From WHSW01 sp963821345 (GTDB lineage Bacteria; Actinomycetota; Thermoleophilia; Solirubrobacterales; 70-9): a DNA stretch of 64,000 nucleotides. Positions 25,553 to 33,731 of this stretch are shown piece by piece. The position numbers and the translations under genes are program-made. Numbering within the stretch: position 1 is the stretch's first letter; each line of letters opens with the position of its first letter. The notes beneath the pieces are model-generated. The model worked only from the letters and a program-made list of their open reading frames with translations. It ran no database searches and had not been told where the DNA came from. The stretch is taken from contig CAWGDM010000012.1 in assembly GCA_963821345.1 (NCBI GenBank), positions 186,001-250,000 on the forward strand. The letters run 5' to 3'.

Positions 25553-26953
25553 ATGCTCTTCCCGACGATCGAGTTCGCGATCTTCTTCCCGATCGTGCTC
25601 GGGCTCTCGTGGCTGCTGATGCCGCGCCAGCCGCTGTGGAAGCCGTTCATCGTCGCCGCCAGCTACGTCTTCTACGCGGCCGCCGACCCGCGCTTCTGCC
25701 TCCTGCTCGCCGGGATCACGGTCGGCAACCAGGTCGCGGCGCGGCTGATCACCGCCACCGACGACCCCCGCCGCGCCGCCCGGATCTGCGCCGCCGCGGT
25801 AATCGGCGACCTGCTCACCCTGGCCGTGTTCAAGTACTACGCCTTCTTCGTCACCGACGTCGGCGACGTGCTCGACGCGATCGCCCTCGGGATGCCGCTG
25901 CCGCTGCTGACGATCGCGCTGCCGATCGGGGTCAGCTTCTTCACCTTCCAGGCGATCACCTACGTGGTCGACGTCAAGCGCGGCGACGCCGAGCCGGCCT
26001 CGCTGCTGGACGCGGCGATCTACCTGAGCTTCTTCCCCCACCTGGTCGCCGGGCCGATCGTCCGCGCGAGCGAGTTCCTGCCGCAGCTCAAGGCCCCCCG
26101 CGATCCGCACCGGGTGGCGGTCGGCGCCGGGCTCACCCTGATCGCGCTCGGTCTGGTGAAGAAGGTGCTGATCGCCGACACCCTGGCGCGTGAGCTGGTC
26201 GACCCGGTGTTCGGCGTCCCCGAGGCCTACTTCGCCCCCGACGCGATCCTCGCTGCGCTCGCCTACGCGGCGCAGATCTACTGCGACTTCTCCGGCTACA
26301 CCGACATCGCGATCGGGCTCGCCCTGCTGTTGGGGTTCATCTTCCCCCAGAACTTCAACAGCCCCTACCGGGCGACCGGGTTCCGCGACTTCTGGCGCCG
26401 CTGGCACATGACCCTGTCGCGCTTCCTGCGCGACTACCTCTACATCCCGCTCGGCGGCAGCCGCGGCGATACCCGTTGGTTCACCTACCGCAACCTGATG
26501 ATCACGATGGTGCTCGGCGGGTTATGGCACGGCGCCGCCTGGACGTTCGTGCTCTGGGGCACGTTCCACGGCGCGATGCTGTGCACCGAGCACGCGCTCG
26601 ACGGGCGGATCGGGCGCCGCACCCCGGCCTGGGTGCGCGGCGCCGGCACCTTCCTGGCGGTCTGCTTCGGCTGGATCCTGTTCCGCTCGCCCGACCTCGA
26701 CCTGTTCTGGACCTACCTCGGCCGGATCGTGGATTGGGGCCCGGCCACCCTTTGGACGGTGCCGATCGTGGCGATGATCGTGATCGTGATCGGGATGCAG
26801 GTGCTGCCGCCGCGCCGGGTCGAGCACCTGCAGCTGTCGGTCGAACGACTGCGGCCGCTGGCGCTCGCGGTCGGCCTGGCGGTGGTGATCCTGGTCGTCG
26901 GCGCTACCGTGCCGAGCCAGGGGGTCCCACCGTTCATCTACTTCCAGTTCTGA
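25553..26953 (+). CDS. MBOAT-family O-acyltransferase
   Basis: 466 residues with ~10 membrane segments. It contains the family markers SYVFYAAADPRFCLLL, PIGVSFFTFQAITYVVDVKR, HLVAGPIVRASEFLPQ, YCDFSGYTDIAIGLALLLGF, FWRRWHMTLSRFLRDYLYIP and, near residue 325, GGLWHGAAWTFVLWG with the invariant catalytic His. The order matches AlgI/DltB/PatA-type transferases that pass acyl groups across the membrane to glycans. Transcribed with the SGNH gene 7 nt downstream, which would supply the extracellular acyl-transfer step, as in AlgI-AlgJ/X. The acceptor polymer is unknown; no polysaccharide synthesis genes lie nearby. Confidence 0.93.
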   Translation: MLFPTIEFAIFFPIVLGLSWLLMPRQPLWKPFIVAASYVFYAAADPRFCLLLAGITVGNQVAARLITATDDPRRAARICAAAVIGDLLTLAVFKYYAFFVTDVGDVLDAIALGMPLPLLTIALPIGVSFFTFQAITYVVDVKRGDAEPASLLDAAIYLSFFPHLVAGPIVRASEFLPQLKAPRDPHRVAVGAGLTLIALGLVKKVLIADTLARELVDPVFGVPEAYFAPDAILAALAYAAQIYCDFSGYTDIAIGLALLLGFIFPQNFNSPYRATGFRDFWRRWHMTLSRFLRDYLYIPLGGSRGDTRWFTYRNLMITMVLGGLWHGAAWTFVLWGTFHGAMLCTEHALDGRIGRRTPAWVRGAGTFLAVCFGWILFRSPDLDLFWTYLGRIVDWGPATLWTVPIVAMIVIVIGMQVLPPRRVEHLQLSVERLRPLALAVGLAVVILVVGATVPSQGVPPFIYFQF

Positions 26954-26960
26954 TCACCAG

Positions 26961-27986
26961 ATGACCCACCGCGACGACAGCGAGATGAGCCGCTTCGAGC
27001 GCCACGGCCAGCGCGCCTACAGCGCCCGCGACGCGGTCGGCGCGGTCGCCCTGGTCGCCCTGTTGCTGGTCCTGTTCGCCGGCGGCTCGATCCGCGACGC
27101 GACCGCCCAGATCGACCCCGGGGTCGGACATGACATCGTCGACGCGGTCGGCGGGCCGACCCAGTGGATCGCCGACCGGCTGCCGCTCGACGAGGCCCAG
27201 CACGAGCTCACCGGCGGCCTCTCGCCCGACCCGGATCTGGTCAGCAGCGGCGGCTTCGACCAGGCGCAGACAACGACCGGGGCCGGCGGCCAGGTGCCGC
27301 CGGTCACCCCCGATGCCTTCGACCCGGCGGCGATCGGCGCCCAGCCGCCGGCCAAGCAGCAGCTCGGCACCCTGCTGGTCACCGGCGACTCGCTCTCGAC
27401 CCCGCTCGACAGCGAGCTCGCCAGGCGACTGGCGCCCGACGGCGTCGACGTGATCCGCGACCCGCACCTGGGCACCGGGATCTCGAACTCGGACGTCGTC
27501 GACTGGGGACGCCTGTCGGCGAGCCAGGTCGCGCGCGACCACCCCGACGCCGTGGTCGTCTTCATCGGCGCGAACGAGGGCTACGGGCTGCCCGGGCCGA
27601 ACGGCGAGGACATCTTCTGCTGCGGCGCGGACTACGCGGCCGCGTACGCCAACCGGGTGCGCCAGGTGATGAACACCTTCCGCCAGGGCGGCGACGCCAA
27701 GGTCTACTGGCTGACCGTGATGACCCCGCGCGACCCTGACCAGGCCGGGGTGGTGAAGCTCGTCAACGCATCGATCCGGGTCGCCGCCCAGCCCTGGGCC
27801 GACCAGGTGCGCGTCATCGACACGGTCCCGATCTTCACCCCGGGCGAGCGCTACACCGACTCGATCCCGGTCGACGGCCGGGACACGATCGTCCGCGAGT
27901 CAGACGGGATTCACCTCAACGACGAGGGATCCTCGATCGCCGCCGACCTGGTGCTCGACCGGATCGACCAGGACTTCACCCACTAG
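26961..27986 (+). CDS. membrane-anchored SGNH protein, MBOAT partner
   Basis: 341 residues. A TM anchor (about residues 27-45, VALVALLLVLFAGG) is followed by a Gln/Pro-rich spacer and then the SGNH domain: LLVTGDSLSTPLDSELARRL (Ser nucleophile), VVVFIGANEGYGLPG (block III Asn), and RESDGIHLNDEGSSIAADLV (Asp-x-x-His). The layout resembles DUF459-type SGNH proteins. Position 7 nt after the MBOAT gene indicates one operon and a shared acylation job: MBOAT carries the acyl group across the membrane and this protein moves it to the polymer. IFCCGADY holds a Cys pair. Confidence 0.87.
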   Translation: MTHRDDSEMSRFERHGQRAYSARDAVGAVALVALLLVLFAGGSIRDATAQIDPGVGHDIVDAVGGPTQWIADRLPLDEAQHELTGGLSPDPDLVSSGGFDQAQTTTGAGGQVPPVTPDAFDPAAIGAQPPAKQQLGTLLVTGDSLSTPLDSELARRLAPDGVDVIRDPHLGTGISNSDVVDWGRLSASQVARDHPDAVVVFIGANEGYGLPGPNGEDIFCCGADYAAAYANRVRQVMNTFRQGGDAKVYWLTVMTPRDPDQAGVVKLVNASIRVAAQPWADQVRVIDTVPIFTPGERYTDSIPVDGRDTIVRESDGIHLNDEGSSIAADLVLDRIDQDFTH

Positions 27987-27999
27987 GCCTCGCTCGGCC

Positions 28000-28389
28000 T
28001 CAGAGGTTCTGGGTGTAGGAGAAGATCACCTTCTTGTTGCCGTTCTTGCACTTGACGTCAGCGCTGAACTGCAGGCCCGGGGCGGTCTCGCGCGGACCCT
28101 CGGAGCACTTGTAGCCGAGCACCTTCGACTTGCAGTGGCCGTCGGCGCCGCCGCGCGCCTTGCGGCAATCGTTGAACGCGATCACGACCTTCTCGCCCTT
28201 GCCGCAGCTGGTGTTCTTGACCTTCAGCGGCAGGACGTAGGAGGTGCCGAGCGACTCCGCCTCGTCGGCGGACAGGTGGCAGGTGGTGGCCTTCGGGGTC
28301 GTGCTCGCGTTGGCGCTGGGCCCGACACCTACGGCCACCAGCGCGGCAAACGAGCAAACGACCGCGACCAGCCTGATTCCTGCCTTCAT
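28000..28389 (-). CDS. small secreted Cys-rich protein, unknown function
   Basis: 129 residues from ATG 28389, with a clear GGAGG ribosome-binding site (28395-28399). Signal peptide MKAGIRLVAVVCSFAALVAV then ANA. The ~100-residue mature part has six cysteines (TTCHL, TSCGKG, NDCRKA, GHCKSK, YKCSEG, VKCKNG), consistent with three disulfides, and many Lys. No family recognised. It stands alone between the acylation operon and the antiporter. Confidence 0.8.
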   Translation of the reverse strand: MKAGIRLVAVVCSFAALVAVGVGPSANASTTPKATTCHLSADEAESLGTSYVLPLKVKNTSCGKGEKVVIAFNDCRKARGGADGHCKSKVLGYKCSEGPRETAPGLQFSADVKCKNGNKKVIFSYTQNL

Positions 28390-28434
28390 CGATACCTCCA
28401 AAGTTGGTTCGTCTCCCCTAGCGGGCTGCGATTC

Positions 28435-28440
28435 TAGACT
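28435..28440 (+). promoter_or_regulatory. -10-like TAGACT before antiporter
   Basis: TAGACT ends 8 nt before the ATG at 28449 with no ribosome-binding site in between; leaderless arrangement. Confidence 0.45.
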
Positions 28441-28448
28441 CGCGCCCG

Positions 28449-29638
28449 ATGGAGGTCAGCCACCCCGACATCCTGGTCGTCGTCTGCGTCGCGGTCGCGG
28501 CCCCGATGCTCGCCGACCTCTCGCGCTCGGCCCGGGTCCCGATCGTCGTCGTCGAGATCTTCCTCGGGATCATCGTCGGCCCCCAGGTCCTCGACCTCGC
28601 CGGCACCGATGGGTTCATCGACTCGCTGGCGACCTTCGGGCTCGCGTTCCTGTTCTTCCTCGCCGGGATGGAGATCGACTTCGAGCGCATTCGCGGCGCC
28701 CCCGCCGACCACGGGGTGGCCGGCTGGCTGATCTCGCTCGGGCTCGGGCTGGTGGCCGCGCTCATCCTCCACCTGACCGGGGTGGTGCACGCGACGATCC
28801 TCGTCGGCCTGGCGCTGGCGACCACCGCCCTCGGCACCCTGATGCCGATCCTGCGCGACGCCGGGATCCTCGACCAGCGGTTCGGCGACTACGTGGTCGG
28901 CGCGGGTGCGGCGGGTGAGTTCGGGCCGGTGGTGATCGTCTCGGTGATCCTCGCCTTCGACGCCGACGAGCCGCTGCGGGCGCTGCTGCTGTTCGTGTTC
29001 GCCGCGATCGTCGTCGCCGCCACCCTGTTCGCGCTGCGCAGCCGCCCGGCCCGGGTCGTACGGCTGGTCGAGACGACGATGGGGACCAGCGGCCAGCTCG
29101 CCGTGCGCCTGTCGCTGCTGCTGATCGTCGCCCTGGCGGTGCTCGCCGCCGAGTTCGGGCTCGACGTCATCCTCGGCGCCTTCGCCGCCGGGATCGTGGT
29201 CGGGATCGTGATCCGCGGCTCCGAGGCGCACGAGTTCCTCGGCAAGCTCGATGCCGTCGGCTTCGGCTTTCTGATCCCGGTCTTCTTCATCGCCACCGGG
29301 ATGGACTACGACCTCGACGCCCTGCTTCGACAGCGCCGCATCGCTGGCGCTGGTCCCCGGGCTTCGCGCTGATGTTCCTGGTCATCCGCGGACTGCCGGC
29401 GCTGCTGCTGTACCGCGGCGCGCTGGAGCCCGACGACCGCCGCTCGCTCGCCCTGCTCTCCGCCGCGGCCCTGCCGCTGCTGGTCGCGATCACCCAGATC
29501 GGCCTCGACACCCACACGATGCGCACCGAGGTCGCGGTCTCGCTGGTCGGCGCGGGGATGCTCTCGGTGCTGGTCTACCCGCTGCTCGGCCTGGCCCGCC
29601 ATCGGCGCGCCGAGAGCGCCCGGCCGACCGCCGATTAG
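28449..29638 (+). CDS. cation/proton antiporter (CPA2 type), frameshifted
   Basis: A Kef/NhaA-like CPA2 antiporter of about 395 residues with ~12 hydrophobic segments: VEIFLGIIVGPQVLDLAG, LAFLFFLAGMEIDFERI, ATTALGTLMPILRDAGIL, and FGLDVILGAFAAGIVVGIVI followed by FGFLIPVFFIATGMDYDLD. The frame breaks near 29332 and again near 29361: DSAASLALVPG sits in a third frame, and FALMFLVIRGLPALLLYRG continues to the stop at 29638. No TrkA-N regulatory domain follows. Ion specificity (K+ or Na+) is not resolved. The breaks are probably indel errors. Confidence 0.78.
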
Positions 29639-29674
29639 CCGCTGCCCTCGAGCAACGTCCGCCTCGCACCGCGA

Positions 29675-29680
29675 TAGTTT
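29675..29680 (+). promoter_or_regulatory. -10-like TAGTTT before lemA
   Basis: TAGTTT, in a locally AT-rich patch, ends 8 nt before the GTG at 29689. Confidence 0.45.
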
Positions 29681-29688
29681 TTGGCGCC

Positions 29689-30255
29689 GTGGTCGCGCTG
29701 ATCGTCGTCGCCGTCATCGTCCTCGCGCTGGTCGCGTTCGTCTGGCTGACCTACAACCGGATGGTCGCCAAGCGCCAGGCGACCGAGAACAGCTGGGCGC
29801 AGATCGACGTCTCGCTGCGCCGCCGCCACGATCTGATCCCGACCCTGGTCGAGTCGGTGAAGGGGTACGCCACCCATGAGCGGACGACGTTCGAGAACGT
29901 CAGCGAGGCCCGTACCGAGGCGATCGCCGCCCAGGGCCCGGCCAAGCGGGCGGTCGCCGAGAACGAGCTCGGCCTGCAGACCGGCCGGCTGATGGTCGTC
30001 GCCGAGGCCTATCCCGAGCTCGAGGCGTCGAAGAACTTCTCCCAGCTGCAGCAGCAGCTGCGCGAGACCGAGGACCAGATCGCGATCACCCGGCGCGTCT
30101 ACAACGACACGGTCGAGACCTACAACACCCTGATCCAGGTCTTCCCGGCGCTGATCGTCGCCCGCCTGTTCGGCTTCGACAAGCGCGAGTTCTTCGACGC
30201 CCCGGCCGAGGCCGAGCTGGCGCCACAGGTCAGCCTCTCCCCCGGCCCCGCATGA
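29689..30255 (+). CDS. lemA: LemA family protein
   Basis: 188 residues, GTG start. One N-terminal TM helix (about residues 2-22) and then the LemA helical domain with its diagnostic string WAQIDVSLRRRHDLIPTLVE, then YPELEASKNFSQLQQQLRET and ITRRVYNDTVETYNTLIQVF. LemA proteins are exported-side or membrane-attached helical bundles of unknown biochemical role. The stop overlaps the start of the DUF2207 gene (ATGA), the usual LemA-DUF2207 pairing, so the two are co-translated and probably act together at the envelope. Confidence 0.93.
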   Translation: MVALIVVAVIVLALVAFVWLTYNRMVAKRQATENSWAQIDVSLRRRHDLIPTLVESVKGYATHERTTFENVSEARTEAIAAQGPAKRAVAENELGLQTGRLMVVAEAYPELEASKNFSQLQQQLRETEDQIAITRRVYNDTVETYNTLIQVFPALIVARLFGFDKREFFDAPAEAELAPQVSLSPGPA

Positions 30256-32090
30256 GGCCACGGCTGCCGATCGCGCTGCTTGCAGCGCTGGTCGTCGCCT
30301 TGGTGGCGGCCGCGCCGGCCGCCGCGCGCAGCGCCGACATCACCGACGCCGACGTCGCCCTGCGGTTGGCCCCGGACGGCAGCCTGCTGGTGACCGAGTC
30401 GCTGACCTTCAACTACGACGGCCACTTCGAGGGCTCCTACCGCGACATCGTCCTCCTGCACGGCGCCCGGATCTCCGACGTCAGCGTGAGCCAGGACGGA
30501 GAGCGGTTCAGGCCCGGCGGCAACACGGCCCTCGGCAGCTTCGACCGCCCCGGGGTCTTCGGCACCACCGAGACCTTCGACGACGACGGCAACAACGTCG
30601 AGCGGATCGTCTGGCACTACCGAGCCACCGACGAGCAGCGAACGACGGTGATCAGCTACCGGGTCCGCAACGTGGTCCTTGCCTACGACGACGTGCTCGA
30701 CATCGGCTGGACCGTGTGGGGCGACCAGTGGGACTTCGACCTCGACAACCTGAGCGCGAGCTTCACCAACCCGGCGCTCGATCCCGACGACGACCTCTAT
30801 CGCGTCTGGGGCCATCCCCGCGACGTCGAGGGCGAGACGGTCCGCGGCGACGGCGAGGCGACGCTGACCGCCACCGACGTCAACAGCGGCACCGCGGTCG
30901 AGTTCCGAGTCACCATGCCCCGCGACCCCGACGCCGCGTACCCGGCGGCGGTCCAGAAGTCCGGCGAGGGCCTGCCGGGGATCCTCGCCGAGGAACAGGG
31001 TCTCGACGACGAGTTCAACTCGCCCTGGAACCGGTTCAAGCGCGCCGTCGCCAGGCACGCCTTCCTCTTCTCGCTCGGGATCGCGGCGATCGCGTGGCTG
31101 ATCGTCGGCCTGCTGATGCTCCTCGCCCGCGACCGCCCCCGCGGCGTGCCCGAGTACCTGCCCGAGCCGCCCGACGACGCCGCGCCGGCGCTCGCCTACG
31201 CGCTCGCCAACGAGGGCACCGACTCCGACGACACCGTGCTCGCAACCCTGCTCGACCTGGTCGACCGCGGCTACTACGAGACCGCCCAGGCGACCACCGA
31301 GGACGAGAAGCTCGACCTCTCGCTGAAGCAGAAGCCGGACCGCCCGGAGGGGGATCTGACCGACTACGAGCAGGACGTGCTCGCGTTCTTCGACCAGCTG
31401 CTCGACGGCAAGCAGGTGGCGATGAGCGAGATGAAGGATCAGATCCCCGAGCACTCCGAGGTCTGGCGCGGGCGCTGGGAGCGGATGACCGAGAAGCTCG
31501 ACGACGCCGGCGACGATCAGCTCGGCTGGGACCGCAACCTCAACTGGGCCCGGTGGCTGACCGACCTGGTCGCCTCGGTGGCGATCGGCTTCGTGGTCAT
31601 CCTGGCGCTCTCGCGCGAGGAGGGCTTCGTGCTCGCCGGGCTGGTCGGCTTCCTGACCATGATCGGGATCCTCGCCCTGCCGGCGACCCGCTTCAAGCGG
31701 GTCGACCCCGACCACGGCGAGCGGGTCGAGCGCTGGCGGGCGTTCGCAAAGTGGACCGAGGACTTCCCGAGGCTCTCCGACGACCCGCCGGCCACGCTCG
31801 AGCTGTGGAAGCGGATCCTCGTCTACGGGGTCGCCTTCGGCACCGCGGAGCGGATGATCGCCTCGGGCCGGATCCCCGCGCCCGTGGTGACCGACGCCTC
31901 AGCCGGGTCCCACTGGAGCTCCTACGCCTTCGTCGGCGGCTTCACCAGCTCCTCCTTCGACGGCTCCAGCTTCAGCTCGGGCTTCTCGTCGCAGGTGGCG
32001 CCGGTGAGCTCGTCGACCGGCGGTGGCGGAGGGTTCTCGGGCGGCGGTGGCGGAGGGTTCTCGGGCGGCGGTGGCGGCGGCTCGTGGTAG
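30252..32090 (+). CDS. DUF2207 membrane protein with Gly-rich tail
   Basis: 612 residues. Signal peptide (RLPIALLAALVVALVAAAPA, AAARS), then an extracellular DUF2207 domain (about residues 30-260: DVALRLAPDGSLLVTESLTF, FEGSYRDIVLLHG), a TM near 275-295, a cytoplasmic region, two TM segments near 435-480, and a C-terminal tail ending in (FSGGGGGG)n-SW. Proteins of this family sit beside LemA in many bacteria; the function is unknown. The tail is encoded by a 24-bp tandem repeat. Confidence 0.92.
   Translation: MRPRLPIALLAALVVALVAAAPAAARSADITDADVALRLAPDGSLLVTESLTFNYDGHFEGSYRDIVLLHGARISDVSVSQDGERFRPGGNTALGSFDRPGVFGTTETFDDDGNNVERIVWHYRATDEQRTTVISYRVRNVVLAYDDVLDIGWTVWGDQWDFDLDNLSASFTNPALDPDDDLYRVWGHPRDVEGETVRGDGEATLTATDVNSGTAVEFRVTMPRDPDAAYPAAVQKSGEGLPGILAEEQGLDDEFNSPWNRFKRAVARHAFLFSLGIAAIAWLIVGLLMLLARDRPRGVPEYLPEPPDDAAPALAYALANEGTDSDDTVLATLLDLVDRGYYETAQATTEDEKLDLSLKQKPDRPEGDLTDYEQDVLAFFDQLLDGKQVAMSEMKDQIPEHSEVWRGRWERMTEKLDDAGDDQLGWDRNLNWARWLTDLVASVAIGFVVILALSREEGFVLAGLVGFLTMIGILALPATRFKRVDPDHGERVERWRAFAKWTEDFPRLSDDPPATLELWKRILVYGVAFGTAERMIASGRIPAPVVTDASAGSHWSSYAFVGGFTSSSFDGSSFSSGFSSQVAPVSSSTGGGGGFSGGGGGGFSGGGGGGSW
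32018..32085 (+). repeat. 24-bp tandem repeat encoding FSGGGGGG
   Basis: Nearly three copies of a unit of the type GGCGGTGGCGGAGGGTTCTC. A Gly-rich tail is common in DUF2207 proteins; copy number may vary between strains. Confidence 0.8.
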
Positions 32091-32105
32091 TCGCGGACCG
32101 GCCTC

Positions 32106-33275
32106 CTACCGGAACTTCACCAGCTGGTCGTTGAGCGGCAGCGCCGCGCGGCGCTTGCCCGCCAACGCCGACGGGTCGACCGGCGCCGGCATGCCGGAGA
32201 ACAGCGGCGCCTCGTCGGTGACCACGCCCTGGCCGCGCCACTTGGTGAACGTGAACGGAAGCCCGTTGGACTGCAGCGGCGAGGCGCCGTCCATGATGTG
32301 GAAATGCAGGTGCGGGCCATCGGTGTTGCCCGTGTTGCCAAGTAGGCCGATGACCTGGCCGGCGCGAACCTTGTCGCCGACCTTGAAGCGCATGCTGCCG
32401 GGCTGCATGTGGGCGTAGAACGCGTAGTGGCCGGCGTCGATGCGGATCACGAGGAAATTGCCGCCGGCGGTTTGCACGGTCGGATCGGCCGGGAAGACGC
32501 CCGGGGTCTGCTCGGGCAGGCCGTCCTGGATCTTGACCACCTTCCCGTCGGTCGCCGCGTAGATCTTGTCGCCGAAGAACGGCCAGCTGGCGAGGTCCCC
32601 GTACGGGCCGGCGACCAGCGCATTGGCAGCGGTCAGCTGGACGAAGTCGATCGCGAACCGCTCCGGGGCGTCGATCGTGCCGTTGATCGCCAGGGTGGCG
32701 CCGCGGTGGGCCGTGATCTTTGCGCAGCAACCGTTGCCGATCAGCCAGCGCTCGCCGCGCAGCGGCGGCTCGACCTCGAGCGGCTCCTCGTCGAGAACCT
32801 CCACCTTGACGCCGGTGTAGGACTGGACCGCCGGCGGGTTCGGGTCGCCGACCGGTCCGTAGCTGAGCGTCACCTGATGGCGCAGCTTCGGCGGCGGTTT
32901 GCGCTTCGCCGGGTAGGCGACGTCCATGAACAGCGTCGCGCCCTGGCCGGGCCCGAGCGTCGTCTTCGTCCCATCGCCGTCGATCCGCATCACGGTCGAG
33001 AGCACCGACTGGTCGTAGAACCGGCCGATCGGCTTGCCGTTCGCGGTCGCCTGGATCGAGTCGATGGTGACCTCGAGGTCGGTCTGGTTGGCGACCTTGA
33101 TCTCATAGGCGAGGTGCATGCGCCCGTCGCCGCCCAGCACCGGGATCGAGGCGTGGGCGACGTACATGCCCAGCGGCGAGATCACCGCGGTCGCGTCGCC
33201 GGCGCCCTGCGCCGCGACCGGGGCGCAGAGAGCCCCGGTCGCGAGCGCCGCGCAGAGCAGGCGACGGACCCGCAT
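32106..33275 (-). CDS. secreted M23 peptidase
   Basis: 389 residues with a signal peptide (MRVRRLLCAALATGALCAP). Residues ~30-175 form a beta-rich N-terminal domain. The M23 zinc site is complete: first His in ITAHRGATLAING with the AIDF Asp nearby (about 195-218), later YAFYAHMQPGSMRFKVGDKV, and the terminal HLHFH motif near residue 322. Members cleave peptidoglycan peptide bridges. It converges on the LemA operon, with its stop 16 nt past the DUF2207 stop. Probably acts in wall turnover with the lysozyme and L,D-transpeptidase near 41 kb. Confidence 0.88.
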   Translation of the reverse strand: MRVRRLLCAALATGALCAPVAAQGAGDATAVISPLGMYVAHASIPVLGGDGRMHLAYEIKVANQTDLEVTIDSIQATANGKPIGRFYDQSVLSTVMRIDGDGTKTTLGPGQGATLFMDVAYPAKRKPPPKLRHQVTLSYGPVGDPNPPAVQSYTGVKVEVLDEEPLEVEPPLRGERWLIGNGCCAKITAHRGATLAINGTIDAPERFAIDFVQLTAANALVAGPYGDLASWPFFGDKIYAATDGKVVKIQDGLPEQTPGVFPADPTVQTAGGNFLVIRIDAGHYAFYAHMQPGSMRFKVGDKVRAGQVIGLLGNTGNTDGPHLHFHIMDGASPLQSNGLPFTFTKWRGQGVVTDEAPLFSGMPAPVDPSALAGKRRAALPLNDQLVKFR

Positions 33276-33278
33276 CAG

Positions 33279-33667
33279 CTAGGCGAGGACCTTCGCCTTC
33301 ATCGCCTCGAACTCCTCGTCGGAGAGCTTGCCGCTGTCGTGCAGCGCGCTCAGCTTGCCGATCTCGTCGGCCGGCGAGGCAGCGGTCTCGCGGATGTAGT
33401 CGTCCATCTGGGCTTTCGCGTCCTGCTGCTCCTTGATCATCCGCTCGCGCATGCCCGAGCCGCGGACGCCGAGGTAGATCAGCGCGGTCAGGAACGGCAC
33501 GAAGACCAGGAAGAAGACCCAGCGGCCTTCGTCCATCCGGAGGTCTCGTGGTCGCGGAACAGGTCGGAGAGGATCGTGATCAGGATCCAGATCCAGATCA
33601 CGAAGAAGAAGATCGAGACGACGGTGAGCAGGGCCTCACCGAGGCCGTAATCGGCGATCGGAAGCAA
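33279..33667 (-). CDS. PLDc_N-SHOCT protein, frameshifted
   Basis: A paralogue of the protein at 8682-9077. It starts at TTG 33667, preceded by AAAGGGGA, and reads LLPIADYGLGEALLTVVSIF, WIWILITILSDLFRDHETSG then WTKA; a one-base shift near 33520-33528 moves to WVFFLVFVPFLTALIYLG and the C-terminal SHOCT motif DEIGKLSALHDSGKLSDEEF. About 129 residues when joined, the same length as the intact copy, so an indel error is likely. It ends 3 nt before the M23 gene, so the two may be co-transcribed. Confidence 0.75.
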
Positions 33668-33731
33668 GTTGCGGGTCCCCTTTCGTCGGTTGGTACGCCT
33701 GTGCGAGTGATCGTAGTGCCCTGCACGCCGC

